DNA of 64,000 nucleotides. Source: Strongyloides papillosus (Eukaryota; Nematoda; Chromadorea; Rhabditida; Strongyloididae). The notes under the pieces are model-generated. The model made no database searches, was not told the DNA's origin, and was given only the letters and a program-made list of their open reading frames with translations. This document shows, in pieces, positions 12,401 to 22,855 of the stretch. Positions within the stretch are counted from its first letter, which is position 1. Each line of letters starts with the position of its first letter. The stretch spans positions 124,001-188,000 of the forward strand of contig SRSI01000017.1 in the NCBI GenBank assembly GCA_005656395.1, written 5' to 3'. The position numbers and the translations under genes were made by a program.

Positions 12401-13076
12401 GAGCAAAAATTCAATAAATGTATAAATTTGACAATCTAATAAAATTTTTTTTAATATAGCAACTTAAATAATTATTTATATAAAAAATATAGGTCAAAAA
12501 TTATAATTCTCATATATTAGCTTTATTTTTATATTTTAATTTTTATGAATAACATGAATGTTTAATAAATTAATTGACTTAATCATATTATCTAGCAATC
12601 TAACTGTTTATAAAAATAAATACCAAAACAAAGGCCAATAATTGTAGAACATTCATAATGTAATATTATTGTCAATTATTTTGTAATCATAGATTAAGTA
12701 ATTATTTAGCAATAAAGGCTCATAATAAGGGTAACAAAAATCTTTAAATTAACGAAAATAATTTGATCAATTCTATTCTTATATATCTTTATTTAAAATA
12801 TTATTTGATTCATCTATTTTATTATTCATATGTTAAGTGATTCATACTACTTGATTCATATATTGCATGATTCACGTGGTTTAATGTAAATGTTACAGAA
12901 TTACAATTGAAAAATAACGTATTATTATTTTTTAAATTTCCCCTTACTATCTCTAAGTTAGATTCATTTAATTTATGAATTCATTTCTGAAGTTAAATCT
13001 TTTATTATTAAAAATTATTCAATATAATAGAAACGGAATAAAAATATAGATAGAATAGAAGTTACTGATTTTGTTT
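12401..13076. other. Intergenic spacer, second spacer type
   Basis: No gene seen. The block from about 12600 to 13040 is a diverged copy of about 14820-15300 and differs from the spacer type next to M13-A. It contains the TGATTCA cluster listed separately. Confidence 0.45.
12806..12874. promoter_or_regulatory. Cluster of four TGATTCA motifs upstream of M13-B
   Basis: TGATTCA occurs at 12806, 12838, 12852 and 12868, four times in 69 bp. The pattern TGAnTCA is the bZIP/AP-1 core shape. The cluster lies about 470-540 bp upstream of the M13-B ATG and recurs at the matching place upstream of M13-C. A binding role is inference. Confidence 0.35.
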
Positions 13077-14585
13077 TTAATTCTTCCATAATTCACACTT
13101 ACTTTCAGGATTCATTTTACTGTTTAATTTACATTTAAAAGCACTAGAAAACGGTTTATAATTTGATAAAGCCACATTAACGCGTATTTCTCCTGGAGGA
13201 TGTTCACTATTTTTTATTTGTTTTTCTAATATATCTTTACTACTATACTGACAATTCTTTTTACCAACATTAATAAAAAATAATTGTTCATTCGTGAAGT
13301 CTTCAAAACCAGGAACAACTAAATCTTTACCCGCAATACTTTGAAGATACTTCATGTAAGCCCTATGAGCAATTTTAACTCCACCATTATCAGCAATATT
13401 TTCATCTAATGTAATTACACCATCTATATTCTTATTAGTTATACTTTCTTTTTGCTTATCATATTGTTTTATAAAACAATCGCTTTTTTCATTAAAACTT
13501 CTTATTGACTTTTTAGTAACATTAAATTTATTTTTGTTCCCACCTTTAACCATACTCTTATAATTAGTACTATCAAAAGCATGCGAAATTTCATGTGCAA
13601 TAGTATAACCAATACCACCATAATTAAATGACATTGGATAATTTCTACTAAATGATGGTTCGTTAAGATAATCTGAACTGATAAAAAAATAATTTTCATC
13701 AAAATTATATAATCCATTACTATATACATAATCACTTATATATGCGTCAGGTTGAAAAATTTTCCTCCTACAAGAGTTAAAATCATCCCCATCTTTGATT
13801 GATAATGCTTTGTAATGTTCAATAGTTTTAACAATATTTTCAATGTTGTCATTATAACTTATTCCTATATTATCATAACAGTCCTCCATTGATGTTACAT
13901 TGGACAAATTATATTCATCGAGGTTTCTTTTAAGTTCTATTTCATTAAGCTTATGCAAAAAATGTTTTCTTGTTTCTTCATCAAATATATCCTTCTTTTC
14001 GTCTATTAATAATCTAAATTCTTCCTTTATTCTTTTAATCATGTCTTCTATTATATTATAGTCACCATTATTTTCACTATTTATCTTATTCTTTCTTAGA
14101 AATATTACACTTAAGGCATATGTTCCAAAATTATTAATTATTAATTGACAATCGTCAAGTTTATCTTCAGATACTTCATTACACCTCTCTCGTAATTTAT
14201 AAAGAGTATAAACGGCTCTCGATTCATTGTTATATTTTCCATACTCAAATTCTAAAAACAAATCAATAAAGACAAAAGAGTTTTTACCTTTAACAAAATA
14301 ATCGAAATTTGACGTCTTACCATTATACGCAAACGATTTATTACTTCCTCTTAACTTTTTCTTAGATTTAATCCAATTGTTACAGGAAAATTTGTAAAAG
14401 TTATCACATGGGTCTACATTTAAGTCAATGTATTCGTAAAGACTTCTAGATGCTGTTTCATTATACAACTTTTTGGAACTAAACTTTTCTACGTCCTTCA
14501 AAATATTTTTCAGCAAATCAGGAATACATCCTTGTGATACGAAAAACATTGTATAAGTAAATAGAATTAAAATAATAACATTCAT
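13077..14585 (-). CDS. Secreted M13 (neprilysin-like) metallopeptidase C
   Basis: Exon 1 is 14585-14288 and exon 2 is 14251-13077, with a 36-nt intron (14287-14252) that is stop-free and in frame, as in copy A. The spliced product is 490 aa. Signal peptide MNVIILILFTYTMFFVSQG, then DPCDNFYKFSCNNW, YSNGLY (Asn kept, Ala changed to Gly), HEISHAFD, ENIADNGGVK and HPPGEIR, ending KMNPESKCELWKN. The catalytic set is complete, so a secreted zinc peptidase is expected. A stop replaces the Gln codon that follows WKN in copies A and B, removing the last few residues, which is probably harmless. Parts of the central region are almost identical to copy B (for example the DYNIIEDMIKRIKEEFRLL block), pointing to recent duplication or gene conversion. 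Confidence 0.9.
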   Translation of the reverse strand: MNVIILILFTYTMFFVSQGCIPDLLKNILKDVEKFSSKKLYNETASRSLYEYIDLNVDPCDNFYKFSCNNWIKSKKKLRGSNKSFAYNGKTSNFDYFVKGKNSFVFIDLFLEFEYGKYNNESRAVYTLYKLRERCNEVSEDKLDDCQLIINNFGTYALSVIFLRKNKINSENNGDYNIIEDMIKRIKEEFRLLIDEKKDIFDEETRKHFLHKLNEIELKRNLDEYNLSNVTSMEDCYDNIGISYNDNIENIVKTIEHYKALSIKDGDDFNSCRRKIFQPDAYISDYVYSNGLYNFDENYFFISSDYLNEPSFSRNYPMSFNYGGIGYTIAHEISHAFDSTNYKSMVKGGNKNKFNVTKKSIRSFNEKSDCFIKQYDKQKESITNKNIDGVITLDENIADNGGVKIAHRAYMKYLQSIAGKDLVVPGFEDFTNEQLFFINVGKKNCQYSSKDILEKQIKNSEHPPGEIRVNVALSNYKPFSSAFKCKLNSKMNPESKCELWKN

Positions 14586-14650
14586 AATAATTTTGATGAA
14601 TGATTATGTAATATCTGAATTCCGAGAAATTTTTAGCATTATAAAAAAGG
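14586..14650 (-). promoter_or_regulatory. Core promoter/5' leader of M13-C
   Basis: TATA-like CTTTTTTATAATG (minus strand, near 14649-14637) and the same AGATATTACATAATCATTCA leader as copy B, directly before the ATG. Confidence 0.45.
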
Positions 14651-15319
14651 ACAATAATTCAAAAAATGTATAAATTTGACAATCTAAAAAAAATCTATTT
14701 TTTTAACGTAGAACCTTACCAAAACTACTTATATATAAAAATATATATCAAAGACGATAATTCTTACATACTAGATTTACTTTTATATTTTAATTATTAT
14801 GAATAACATCACTTTTTAATAAATTATGTGACTTAATTATAATATCTAACAATCTAATTTTTTATAGAAATAAATTCTGAAACAAAGGCTAATAATTGTA
14901 GAAGATTCATAATATAATATTGTCGTTAACTATTTTGTAATCATAAATTAAATGCTTATTTAACGATAATTACTCATGATAAGTACAAAAAAAAATATTA
15001 AAATTAATAAATGTTATTTGATTTTTTCTGTTCTTATATATCCTTATTTAAATTGATATTTGATTCACCTGTTTTATTAATCAAATGTTAACGGATTCAC
15101 ATTACTTGATTCATAGATTGCGTGATTCATGTAGTTTATTGTATATGTTACAGAATTACAATTTATAAATAACATGTCCCCGTTTATTAAATTTCTCCTA
15201 GGTATGTCTAGTTTACAATCGTTTATTTTATAAATTCATTATTGAAAATGAAAATTTTTATTCTTAAAAGTTGTTTAAATAAAAGAAATAGCATAAAAAT
15301 ATGGATAAATTAGAAATTT
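14651..15319. other. Intergenic spacer, second spacer type
   Basis: No gene seen. Related over most of its length to 12401-13060. Holds a second TGATTCA cluster. Confidence 0.45.
15061..15129. promoter_or_regulatory. Cluster of TGATTCA motifs upstream of M13-C
   Basis: Exact TGATTCA at 15061, 15107 and 15123, plus a GGATTCA variant near 15093. The cluster lies about 475-545 bp upstream of the M13-C ATG, with spacing like that of the M13-B cluster. Function is inference. Confidence 0.35.
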
Positions 15320-16838
15320 TTAATTTTTAAATAATTCACATTTATTTTCAGGATTCATTTTGCTTTTTACAGGGCATTTAAAAGCATCAGTAAATGGTTT
15401 ATAATTGGATAAAGCAACATTAGTGCGTATTTCTCCTGGAGTATGATGATCTGTTTTTATTCTTTCTTTTAAAATGTCTTTACTTGAATATTCACAATAA
15501 GTTCTACCAAAACTAATAAAGAATAATTGCTCATTGGTATAATCTTTATAAGCAGGAATTCCTATATCATTACCACCGATACTTTGAAGATACTTCATGT
15601 AAGCTCTATGGGCAATTTTAAGTCCTCCATTATCAGCAATATTTTCAGCTAATGTTAATAAACCATTTATGCTTTTATTAGTTATACTTTCTTTTTGCAT
15701 ACCGTACTGTTTAACAAAACAATCACTCTTTTCTTTGTAATTTCCCATTGAAAATTGGGTGACATTAAATTTATTTTCATTATCGCCTTCATATTTACTA
15801 TTATAATTGTCACTATCAAAAGCATGCATCATTATATGAGAAAGAATATATCCAACACCACCATAATTAAGTGATGATGGAAAATCTTTACTGAACGATG
15901 GTTCATCAAGGGCATCTAAATTGATATAAAGAGTATTCTTTTTAGAATCATACCATCCTTTCTTGGTTACATACGGTTTTAATATTTCCATAGGATAAAA
16001 AAGTTTCTCTTCACAAGAACTCAAATCACCCTTAGTATGATTTTTAAACTTATCTTTATGGACTTTTAAATTTCCAAGTACACCTTCAATGTTGGAGTTT
16101 ATAATTAAGAATTCATTATTTTTATAACATTCCTCCATTAACTCTACATTAGAAATATTATATTTATCGTAACTTGTTACAACTTTCATTGAATCAAGTT
16201 TATGCAAAAAATTATTTCTTGTTTCTTCATCAAATAATTCCTTTTTTTCATCTATTAGTAATTTGACTTCATCTTTAACTCTACTGTATATCAAATGTTT
16301 TAGCATTTGAAATTCTGTATCCTTTTCATATCTAATTTTGTTCTTTTTTAGATATAATGAACTTAAAGCATAAGTTCCAAAATTCAAAATTTCCGATTCA
16401 CAATTGACAATTTGATCCTCAGGCAATTTTTTACATTTTTTATATAGATTATAAAAATTTTGAATTGCTGGAGATTCTTCATTATATTTTTCATCCAAAG
16501 CTTCTGAAAAGCAAATAATTAATAACTAAAAAGATATTACCTTCAAGAAATTTATTAATATTTGTCGAGGAGACATCTAGATGAAACGATTTATAATCCT
16601 TATTTTCAAGCTCCTTAGTTCTAATCCAATTACCACAGGTAAATTTATAAAAATTATCACATGGATTTACATCAACATCGAGAAATCCGTAAAGACTCTT
16701 AGAAGGCTTGTCTCTGTTCCACGTTTCAAAACCAAACTTTTTTACACTCCTTACTTTTTCTGTAAACCAATCAAGAATACCTCCATGGGATACAGAAAAG
16801 AGTACACAAGTATAGAGAATTAAAGTAAAAGCATTCAT
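15320..16838 (-). CDS. M13-like protein D with destroyed HExxH (predicted inactive)
   Basis: Exon 1 is 16838-16541 and exon 2 is 16503-15320, with a 37-nt intron (16540-16504). The product is 493 aa with no frame break. Signal peptide MNAFTLILYTCVLFSVSHG, then NPCDNFYKFTCGNW. The zinc motif reads HIMMHAFD (about residues 322-329): both His ligands stay but the catalytic Glu is Ile. The substrate-binding NA of the family (YxNAxY) is KKGWY. The downstream ENIADNGG and HTPGEIR remain. Two independent active-site positions are lost while the whole ORF and splice sites are intact. That fits a secreted pseudoenzyme, perhaps a substrate or inhibitor trap, better than random decay, though a young pseudogene cannot be excluded. 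The C-terminal CELW is CELF. Confidence 0.88.
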
Positions 16839-16900
16839 ATTAAATTTTATGAATGATTGTGTAATATCTGAATTCTGAGGAAATTCTAAGCATTATATAC
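16839..16900 (-). promoter_or_regulatory. Core promoter/5' leader of M13-D
   Basis: TATA-like GTATATAATG (minus strand, 16900-16891) and an AGATATTACACAATCATTCAT leader, as in the other copies. The promoter is conserved although the product lacks the catalytic Glu. Confidence 0.45.
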
Positions 16901-17815
16901 ACATTAAAGCAGATGCAGATTCATTTAATATATACACTTGGCAATCAAATAATATCTATTTTTAGCAAAGCAATTTATTACAATTTTTTATATATAGAAT
17001 TGGAAATAAAAAATTATAATTTCTTTTATAAAATATGAATTTACATTAAAATCAATTTTTATATGCTAATTTTATTATTATATGATAATTATTATGAATA
17101 AAATAATTGTTTAATAATTATGTCACTTGATTTTATTGTTTAATAATCATATTTATTTATAAAAAAAATCTTTAAACAGATGTTAATAATTACAAAATAT
17201 TCGTAACAATATTATTGTTGTTGAATATTCAAGAATAAAACATCGTTTTATTCATTTCTTCCCGAAATTTTTAAATAGGTTTTTCTTAAATATCAATTGA
17301 AGACCATATTTCCATCTTGCTTTGTTTAACTTTTCAACAAATTTTTTAGAATATTTTTTTGACAAAAAACTATCACAATTCTTCGTTCAATAATCTAGTC
17401 AATTGTTAATTAAACTCTAAAAGATTAAGTTTTCCTACTATTCAAGAGCTTAGTCTATAGAATGAAATAAAATTTTTTTTAGTTCTTTTAATTTTGAGGA
17501 AAGTCATTATTGTACAATGTTACACAAAAAAGTTACTAAAAAATGGTTTTTTTTTAAAAATTACTCAAACAATTATGGTCAAAACTTTTTGAAATTTTTC
17601 CCTCCTTTAAATTGGATAAAAATATATCTATTAACTATCTGATCATAGAAACAGTTAAAATTAAAAAGAGTTGTGTTGGTGAAAAAATATACTTTCCTTT
17701 TTTTTTTCTAATAGGTTTATTGAATCCAATGTATATTATATCATTTATTTTTATAAAAAAAGTAATTGAATAAAATATCAACTTTAACAATACGTTTGTG
17801 AATTTGCACGTTTTT
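16901..17815. other. Intergenic spacer, first spacer type
   Basis: No gene seen. About 17150-17640 resembles the spacers near M13-A (CTATTCAAGAGCTTA and neighbouring strings). The last 180 bp are the 3' side of the SXP-like gene. Confidence 0.4.
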
Positions 17816-18473
17816 CTAAATATATCTTCCTCCTCTTGATGCTGATTTATTGATAGATCTTTTGGCGATTTCATAAATATCATCGAAATCAAAGTCAAAT
17901 ATTTTTTTTCTACTATTACCAAAATTTCTTAAGCCATTATTTACTGTTCCAACAAGGTATCCACTGCTCGTAGGATTCATACGGCCATCTTCAAAATTCT
18001 CTAATTCATTTAAAACAGTTTGAGTTAAACTTGATTCAATTTGTCTTATCTGACTTTTTTTGTCATTTTTGGAAAGGCTTTCATTAGAAGAAATTTGATC
18101 AATTTGTTTTTGTGCATTTTTAGCAGCATCAGACATTGTGGAATTATTTATAAGTTCAGTTCTAGTTTGTTTTACCTCATTTAATAGAGATGTTTGATTT
18201 TGGACATATTGGTTGTAAAGATTCTAAAGTAATAATAATTTATATATTATCAATTAAACTTACAGCAAGATCTCCACCTTGTGTATTAAGGTAATCAGAA
18301 ATTTTTTGCTTAATTTGAGTTTGAGAAATTGTATCATCATCTTCAATCCATTTGATTTGTTGTATTTGTGCACTAGTTAATGACATGTATAAAGGATTAG
18401 TCATTCTGTAATAGTTATCACCATAACATCTCAAAGCAATAACAGCAACAATAATAGCAATACAATACTTCAT
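17816..18473 (-). CDS. Secreted SXP/RAL-2 (DUF148)-like protein
   Basis: Exon 1 is 18473-18264 (70 codons) and exon 2 is 18223-17816, with a 40-nt GT-AG intron (18263-18224, phase 0), giving 205 aa. Residues 1-18 (MKYCIAIIVAVIALRCYG) are a signal peptide. The core, AAKNAQKQIDQISSNESLS followed by QIRQIESSL and VLNELENFE, has the pattern of the nematode SXP/RAL-2 (DUF148) domain: an Ala-rich helix, then an Asn/Ser-x-SLT/S turn, then a helix ending in a V..E. segment. SXP/RAL-2 proteins are abundant secreted nematode antigens of unknown biochemical role. The C-terminus is basic and Ser/Arg/Gly-rich. A duplicated, broken copy lies at 27411-28060. Family assignment is by pattern only. Confidence 0.62.
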
Positions 18474-19046
18474 GATTTTGATATTTGAAATTTTAAAGCT
18501 CTAAAAGACTTTGTGATTTAATTGTGAAAATTACGACCACTTAAATACATTTCTTGGGAGTTGTTTAAATAGGATTAAATTTGCAAGCATAAAGACTAAC
18601 TATGATACAAATCAAGTAGAGTTCATTTAGAAACTGTTACTAATTAAACAAAATAAAAATTATGTACTTGATTATAATTTAATTTTACAATTTTTGTTTA
18701 GATTATCAATATTTACCTTTATAGTGATTCATCTTTCTACAAAGTATGAATATTTATATTAACAAAATAGATTTTTTTTCGAAATTAGTCGTATATCGCT
18801 TTCGGAAGATTACGTCACGTACGTAACGTATATTTTATATTTTTTTTAATTTTAATAAACAGCCAAAAGCTATTTTTTCTAATGGTTTTATTATTCTTCT
18901 AAACCTGTTTAATAGAATATCTTTACTATTAAAAATCTGTTTATTTTGAAAAGAGTTACTATGAAAACGAAATAAACTTTGTTATTTACTATACCATACC
19001 AATAAATAGAATAAAAATATAAAATAAATAAAAATTTTTAATTTTA
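18474..19046. other. Intergenic; part of a segmental duplication
   Basis: No gene seen. This spacer is clearly repeated at 28061-28632, including a run around 18780-18840 with the string TACGTAAC and the block AAACAGCCAAAAGCTATTTT, so the duplication covered non-coding DNA as well as two genes. Confidence 0.6.
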
Positions 19047-21522
19047 TTAATGATTTTTCCATAATTCACATCTATGTTCAGGATTCATTTTACTATTTAC
19101 TGGACAATTAAAAGCATCAGAAAATGGTTTGTAATTTGATAAAGCCATATTAATGCGTATTTCTGATGGAGAATGGACATCCTTATTTATTGTTGTTTCT
19201 AAATAATCTTTGCTTGAATACTTGCAAAAACTTCTACCAACACTAATAAAAAATAATTGCTCTTCGGTGAATTTTTTAAAAGCAGGAACACGTTCTTGTT
19301 TATCACCAGTAGTATTAAGATATTTCATGTAAGCTGTATGGGCAAGTTTAATCCCACGATTATCAACAATATTTTCATTTAATGTCAGTGAACCATTTAT
19401 GTTTCTATTGGTTATACTTTCTTTTTTCATATCTATTGATTAACAAAACAATTACTTTTTTCTTTATATTTTTCTATTGACACTTGAGTAACATTAAATA
19501 TAAATTTATTATCACCTTTAAATGGACGATTATAATTTATACTATCAAAGGCATGTAAAATTTCATGAGCAATAATAGATCCAAGATAACCATAATTATA
19601 TGCGTTTGGATAATATTTACTAAATGATGGTTCGTTAAGGGCACCTGAATTGACAGAAAAATAAATCTCATTAGGATCATACCATGCATTAGTATATACA
19701 TATTTGTACATAAATTTGATAGGTTGAAAAATTTTTCCCCTACAAGACTTCAAATTATCTTTCTCTTTGATTGATATTTTTTTATAACGTCTACACACAA
19801 AAAAAAGTGGGAAGCATTTTTGCGTAAAATGTAATAAATTTTTCCCACCTATTAAAATTTGAATTTTTTTGAATTGCGACTAATTTTATCGCAACTGTAT
19901 CGTACTTAATAATTAAAGCAATAATTAAAGCAATAATTAAGTAGCTATTGAAATAAGTTTCAATTTTTTACTATTTTATTGTTATTTTAAAACATAGATT
20001 GTCTTCTACAATACTTTTTTAAATATTTAATTAGTATTTAATTTTATGTAAGATTGTAAATGCTTTTATAAAAAGCAATTCTGAACATGCGAAAATATTT
20101 TTATTAATAAGTTTTAATAGTTTGAGTTATTAATAATTACATTTTTTATTATAAAATTACACTCTTCTAAAGGCCGAAAAGTTTTTGTATGACTTTAATG
20201 GTTCTATTTAGAAAATTAAATCTATGAAAAGTTATGATATTATATGGATTTTTATCTATAGTTAAAAATATCTTCTACATATTTAAACTTAATATGAAAA
20301 CAAATACTAAAATAATATTTTTAATTATTAATGCTTTGTGTGGTTAAATAATAATTTTTGGCTTTTTGTTATTATTATTACGAATTTTTTATATTTATTG
20401 TTGCCAGTGAATTGTTTAGGACAATGATTTTTGTTAAAACTTAACAACTTTACACGAAATTGAGTTCTACAACATGTTTCATGTATATTAGAAAAAAAAT
20501 TAGATCCTAAGACTAGCATTATATCAAAAACATTAAGATAAAATAAAAGTTACATTATTTAAAATATAAAACATATATAATTTTGTAAAAAAAACAGCAA
20601 AATTCTGCGACAACCAAATATTTTTTATCGTTTAAAACATTTTTGCTGTCGCTCGATAATTTTAAAATTTGAATAAATGTTGATTTTTTTAATAAGTGGG
20701 AAATTTTTTTGCATTTCAGATAGATTTGTCAAAATTTTTCCCATTTTTTTTTTCTGTGTAATAGCTTTAAGAATATTTTCAATGTGATTATTATAATTAA
20801 TTCCTATATTATCATAACAACCCTCCATTGATGTTACATTAGACAAATCATATTCATCGAAATTTTTTTTAAATTTCATTGCATTAAGTTTCGACTTGAA
20901 AGTGTTTCTTGTTTCTTCATCAAAAATTTGCTTTTTTTCATCTATTATAAGTTCAAAATGATATTTCATTAACCAGATTAAAGATTTTACTGCTTCATAA
21001 TCACCATTCTCATCACTTTCTATTATATTCTTTTTTAAAAATACTGAACTTAAAGCATAATGTCCAAAATCATAAATTTCTGAATTACAATTAAAAATTT
21101 TATCTTTAGGTAGTTCATTACATTTTTCATGCAACTTTATAAGAATAGAAATTGTTTTAGATTCATTAGTATATTTTCTTTCAAAGAATTCTAAAAGCAA
21201 ATAAAAAAAACGAAAAGTATATTACCATCACTAAATTTATCATAACTACTCATCCTACTAACATAGTGGAACGATTCACTATTTCCTTTTTTCTTCTCCA
21301 TAGTTTTGATCCATTTACCACATGAAAATTTATAAAAATTATCACATGGATCTATATTAGGATCAAGATATTCGTAAAGAATTCTTGAAGCAGGATGTTT
21401 ATTCCAAAATTCAAAATTTAACTTTTTAGATCATCCAAAGTTTCCTTTAACCAATCAACAAAACCTCCTTGTGATACGGAAAAAAGTCCATAGGTATAGA
21501 AAATAAAGATAAAGAATTTCAT
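19047..21522 (-). pseudogene. M13 metallopeptidase E, broken by frameshifts and an inserted element
   Basis: Same architecture as copies A-D. Exon 1 is about 21522-21226 with signal peptide and DPCDNFYKFSCGKW, a 35-nt intron covers 21225-21191, and exon 2 runs on to 19047. Three lesions are visible. A frameshift in exon 1 near 21430 makes AGT TAA. A 965-bp element occupies 19794-20758. A one-base deletion near 19435 follows CFVNQ. ENIAD has also become ENIVDNRG. HEILHAFD and PSEIR are still readable. Removing the element and one TA leaves ILKAIRRYKK in frame, aligning with the intact copies, so the insertion came into a then-readable exon. The leader (TATA-like at 21584-21575) is still conserved. 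No functional peptidase is expected. Confidence 0.9.
19794..20758. mobile_element. 965-bp non-autonomous TIR element (copy 1), TA target duplication
   Basis: The element begins CACACAAAAAAAAGTGGG and ends in the inverse of CACAGAAAAAAAAAATGGG. It has imperfect terminal inverted repeats of about 70 bp, each containing GTGGGAA ... TTTCCCAC. Flanking TA dinucleotides (19792-19793 and 20759-20760) are the expected target duplication of a Tc1/mariner-type insertion. A second near-full copy is at 49099-50052 and a degraded one starts at 27012. Only a 63-codon frame occurs inside, with no transposase motif, so it is non-autonomous (MITE-like). It lies inside exon 2 of M13-E. Confidence 0.88.
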
Positions 21523-21584
21523 ACAAAAGTTGATGAACGATTGTACAATATCTAAATTTCCAGAAATTTCTTACCATTATATAC
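21523..21584 (-). promoter_or_regulatory. Core promoter/5' leader of pseudogene M13-E
   Basis: TATA-like GTATATAATG (minus strand, 21584-21575) and a leader related to the other M13 genes remain in front of the broken gene. Confidence 0.4.
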
Positions 21585-22592
21585 AAAACATGAATGCAGA
21601 TTCATTTAAATATATAAATTTGACAATTTAATAAAATTTATTTCTTTAGCAACCATTTTATCATGATTTTTTTGTACATAGAATCATAGATAAAAACATA
21701 ATTTTTATTATAAATTTATATTAAATCATTTTTACATGCTAATTTTATTATTATATTCTAATCATTATAGATTATATCACTGTTTAATAATTATGTCACT
21801 TGACTCTGTTATCTAACAATTACATTTATTTACAAAGGAAATCTTGAAACAATGGCTAATAATTGTGGAACCATAACAATATTATTGTTGTTAAATACTT
21901 AAAAAGAATAAATCTTCATTTTTTACACTTATTCCTGATATCTTCAAATAAGTTTTTTTGAAATATTTGTCGAAAGCTATGCTTCTACCTAGCTTTGTTT
22001 AGCTTGTCAACCCATTTTTATTAGAATATTTAAAAAAATGTACCGCAATTATTTGCTCCATAAATTATTCAATTATGAATTAAACTCTACATATTAAGTT
22101 TTCCCATTATTCAATAGCTTATTTATCAAATGAATTCTAAATTATTTAATTTTGTTAACTTTGAGAAAGTTTATACATAGTAAGATTATTAATCTTACAA
22201 ATAAAATTTAATACCAAAACATCAAAACGATGACCCAAGGAAATGTTAACATGATGTGATCAAGCTAAAGAAGTTGTTTTATATACATTAAGTAATTATC
22301 TATATTATTTGTACTGTGAGTGATATGACAATTAAATAAAATTTTAATCTACAAATAAAAGCTCTGTAAAGCTATAAAAAAATTGCACTTTTATAATTAG
22401 TGATTCTTTGGTCAGCAAAAAAATCAATTAAATTTTTTTTCTGATAATTTACTTTATTTAATTCATTTTAATTCAGAGCAATATTTTAAGATTATTAAAC
22501 AAATATGATAGGATAAGATACGAATACACAATAACAAATTTTATTGAGGATAATGACTATATAAAATAACTACAAAATCACAAACCGACTTT
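21585..22592. other. Intergenic spacer
   Basis: No gene seen. About 21950-22180 is related to the first M13 spacer type, so the array's non-coding unit extends to here. Confidence 0.35.
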
Positions 22593-22841
22593 CTAAGCGA
22601 AGTTAGAAAAAAGGGAGAGAATATCAGAATAAAAATTATCTATTATATGTGGGAGAGAGTTTATGTCTCTCAATTTTTCCTTAGAATCATCCACTAAAGA
22701 TTGAGGTTCTTTCTTCACAAAATCTTTATCATCAATATTAAAAACACACATATATGAAGGTTGTTCACCATTCTCTTTGTTTCTACAAAAATTTGAAATT
22801 TTTTTTGTTACACGATAAGTAATTGTAAAATTAAAATCTTT
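22593..22841 (-). pseudogene. Orphan coding-like terminal exon, upstream part not found
   Basis: An 82-codon open stretch ends in TAG at 22595-22593. It reads like protein: two Cys near its start (NFCRN and YMCVF), then an acidic/basic helix-prone segment with KKEPQ and DSKEKLRD, and a final hydrophobic IIDNFYSDILSLF. A possible acceptor TTTTTGTAG lies just before the NKENGEQP part. Just upstream (higher coordinates) sits a mariner element, and I find no convincing 5' exons beyond it, so this may be the surviving end of a disrupted gene. Product not recognised. Confidence 0.3.
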
Positions 22842-22855
22842 TTATAAATAAATTA

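Noticed and set aside
17635..17922. 95-codon minus-strand frame at the end of the SXP-like gene
   Set aside because: Overlaps the real exon in another frame and has low-complexity content.
20328..20519. 63-codon minus-strand frame inside the TIR element
   Set aside because: No transposase similarity, and I did not establish that it stays open in the second copy at 49099.
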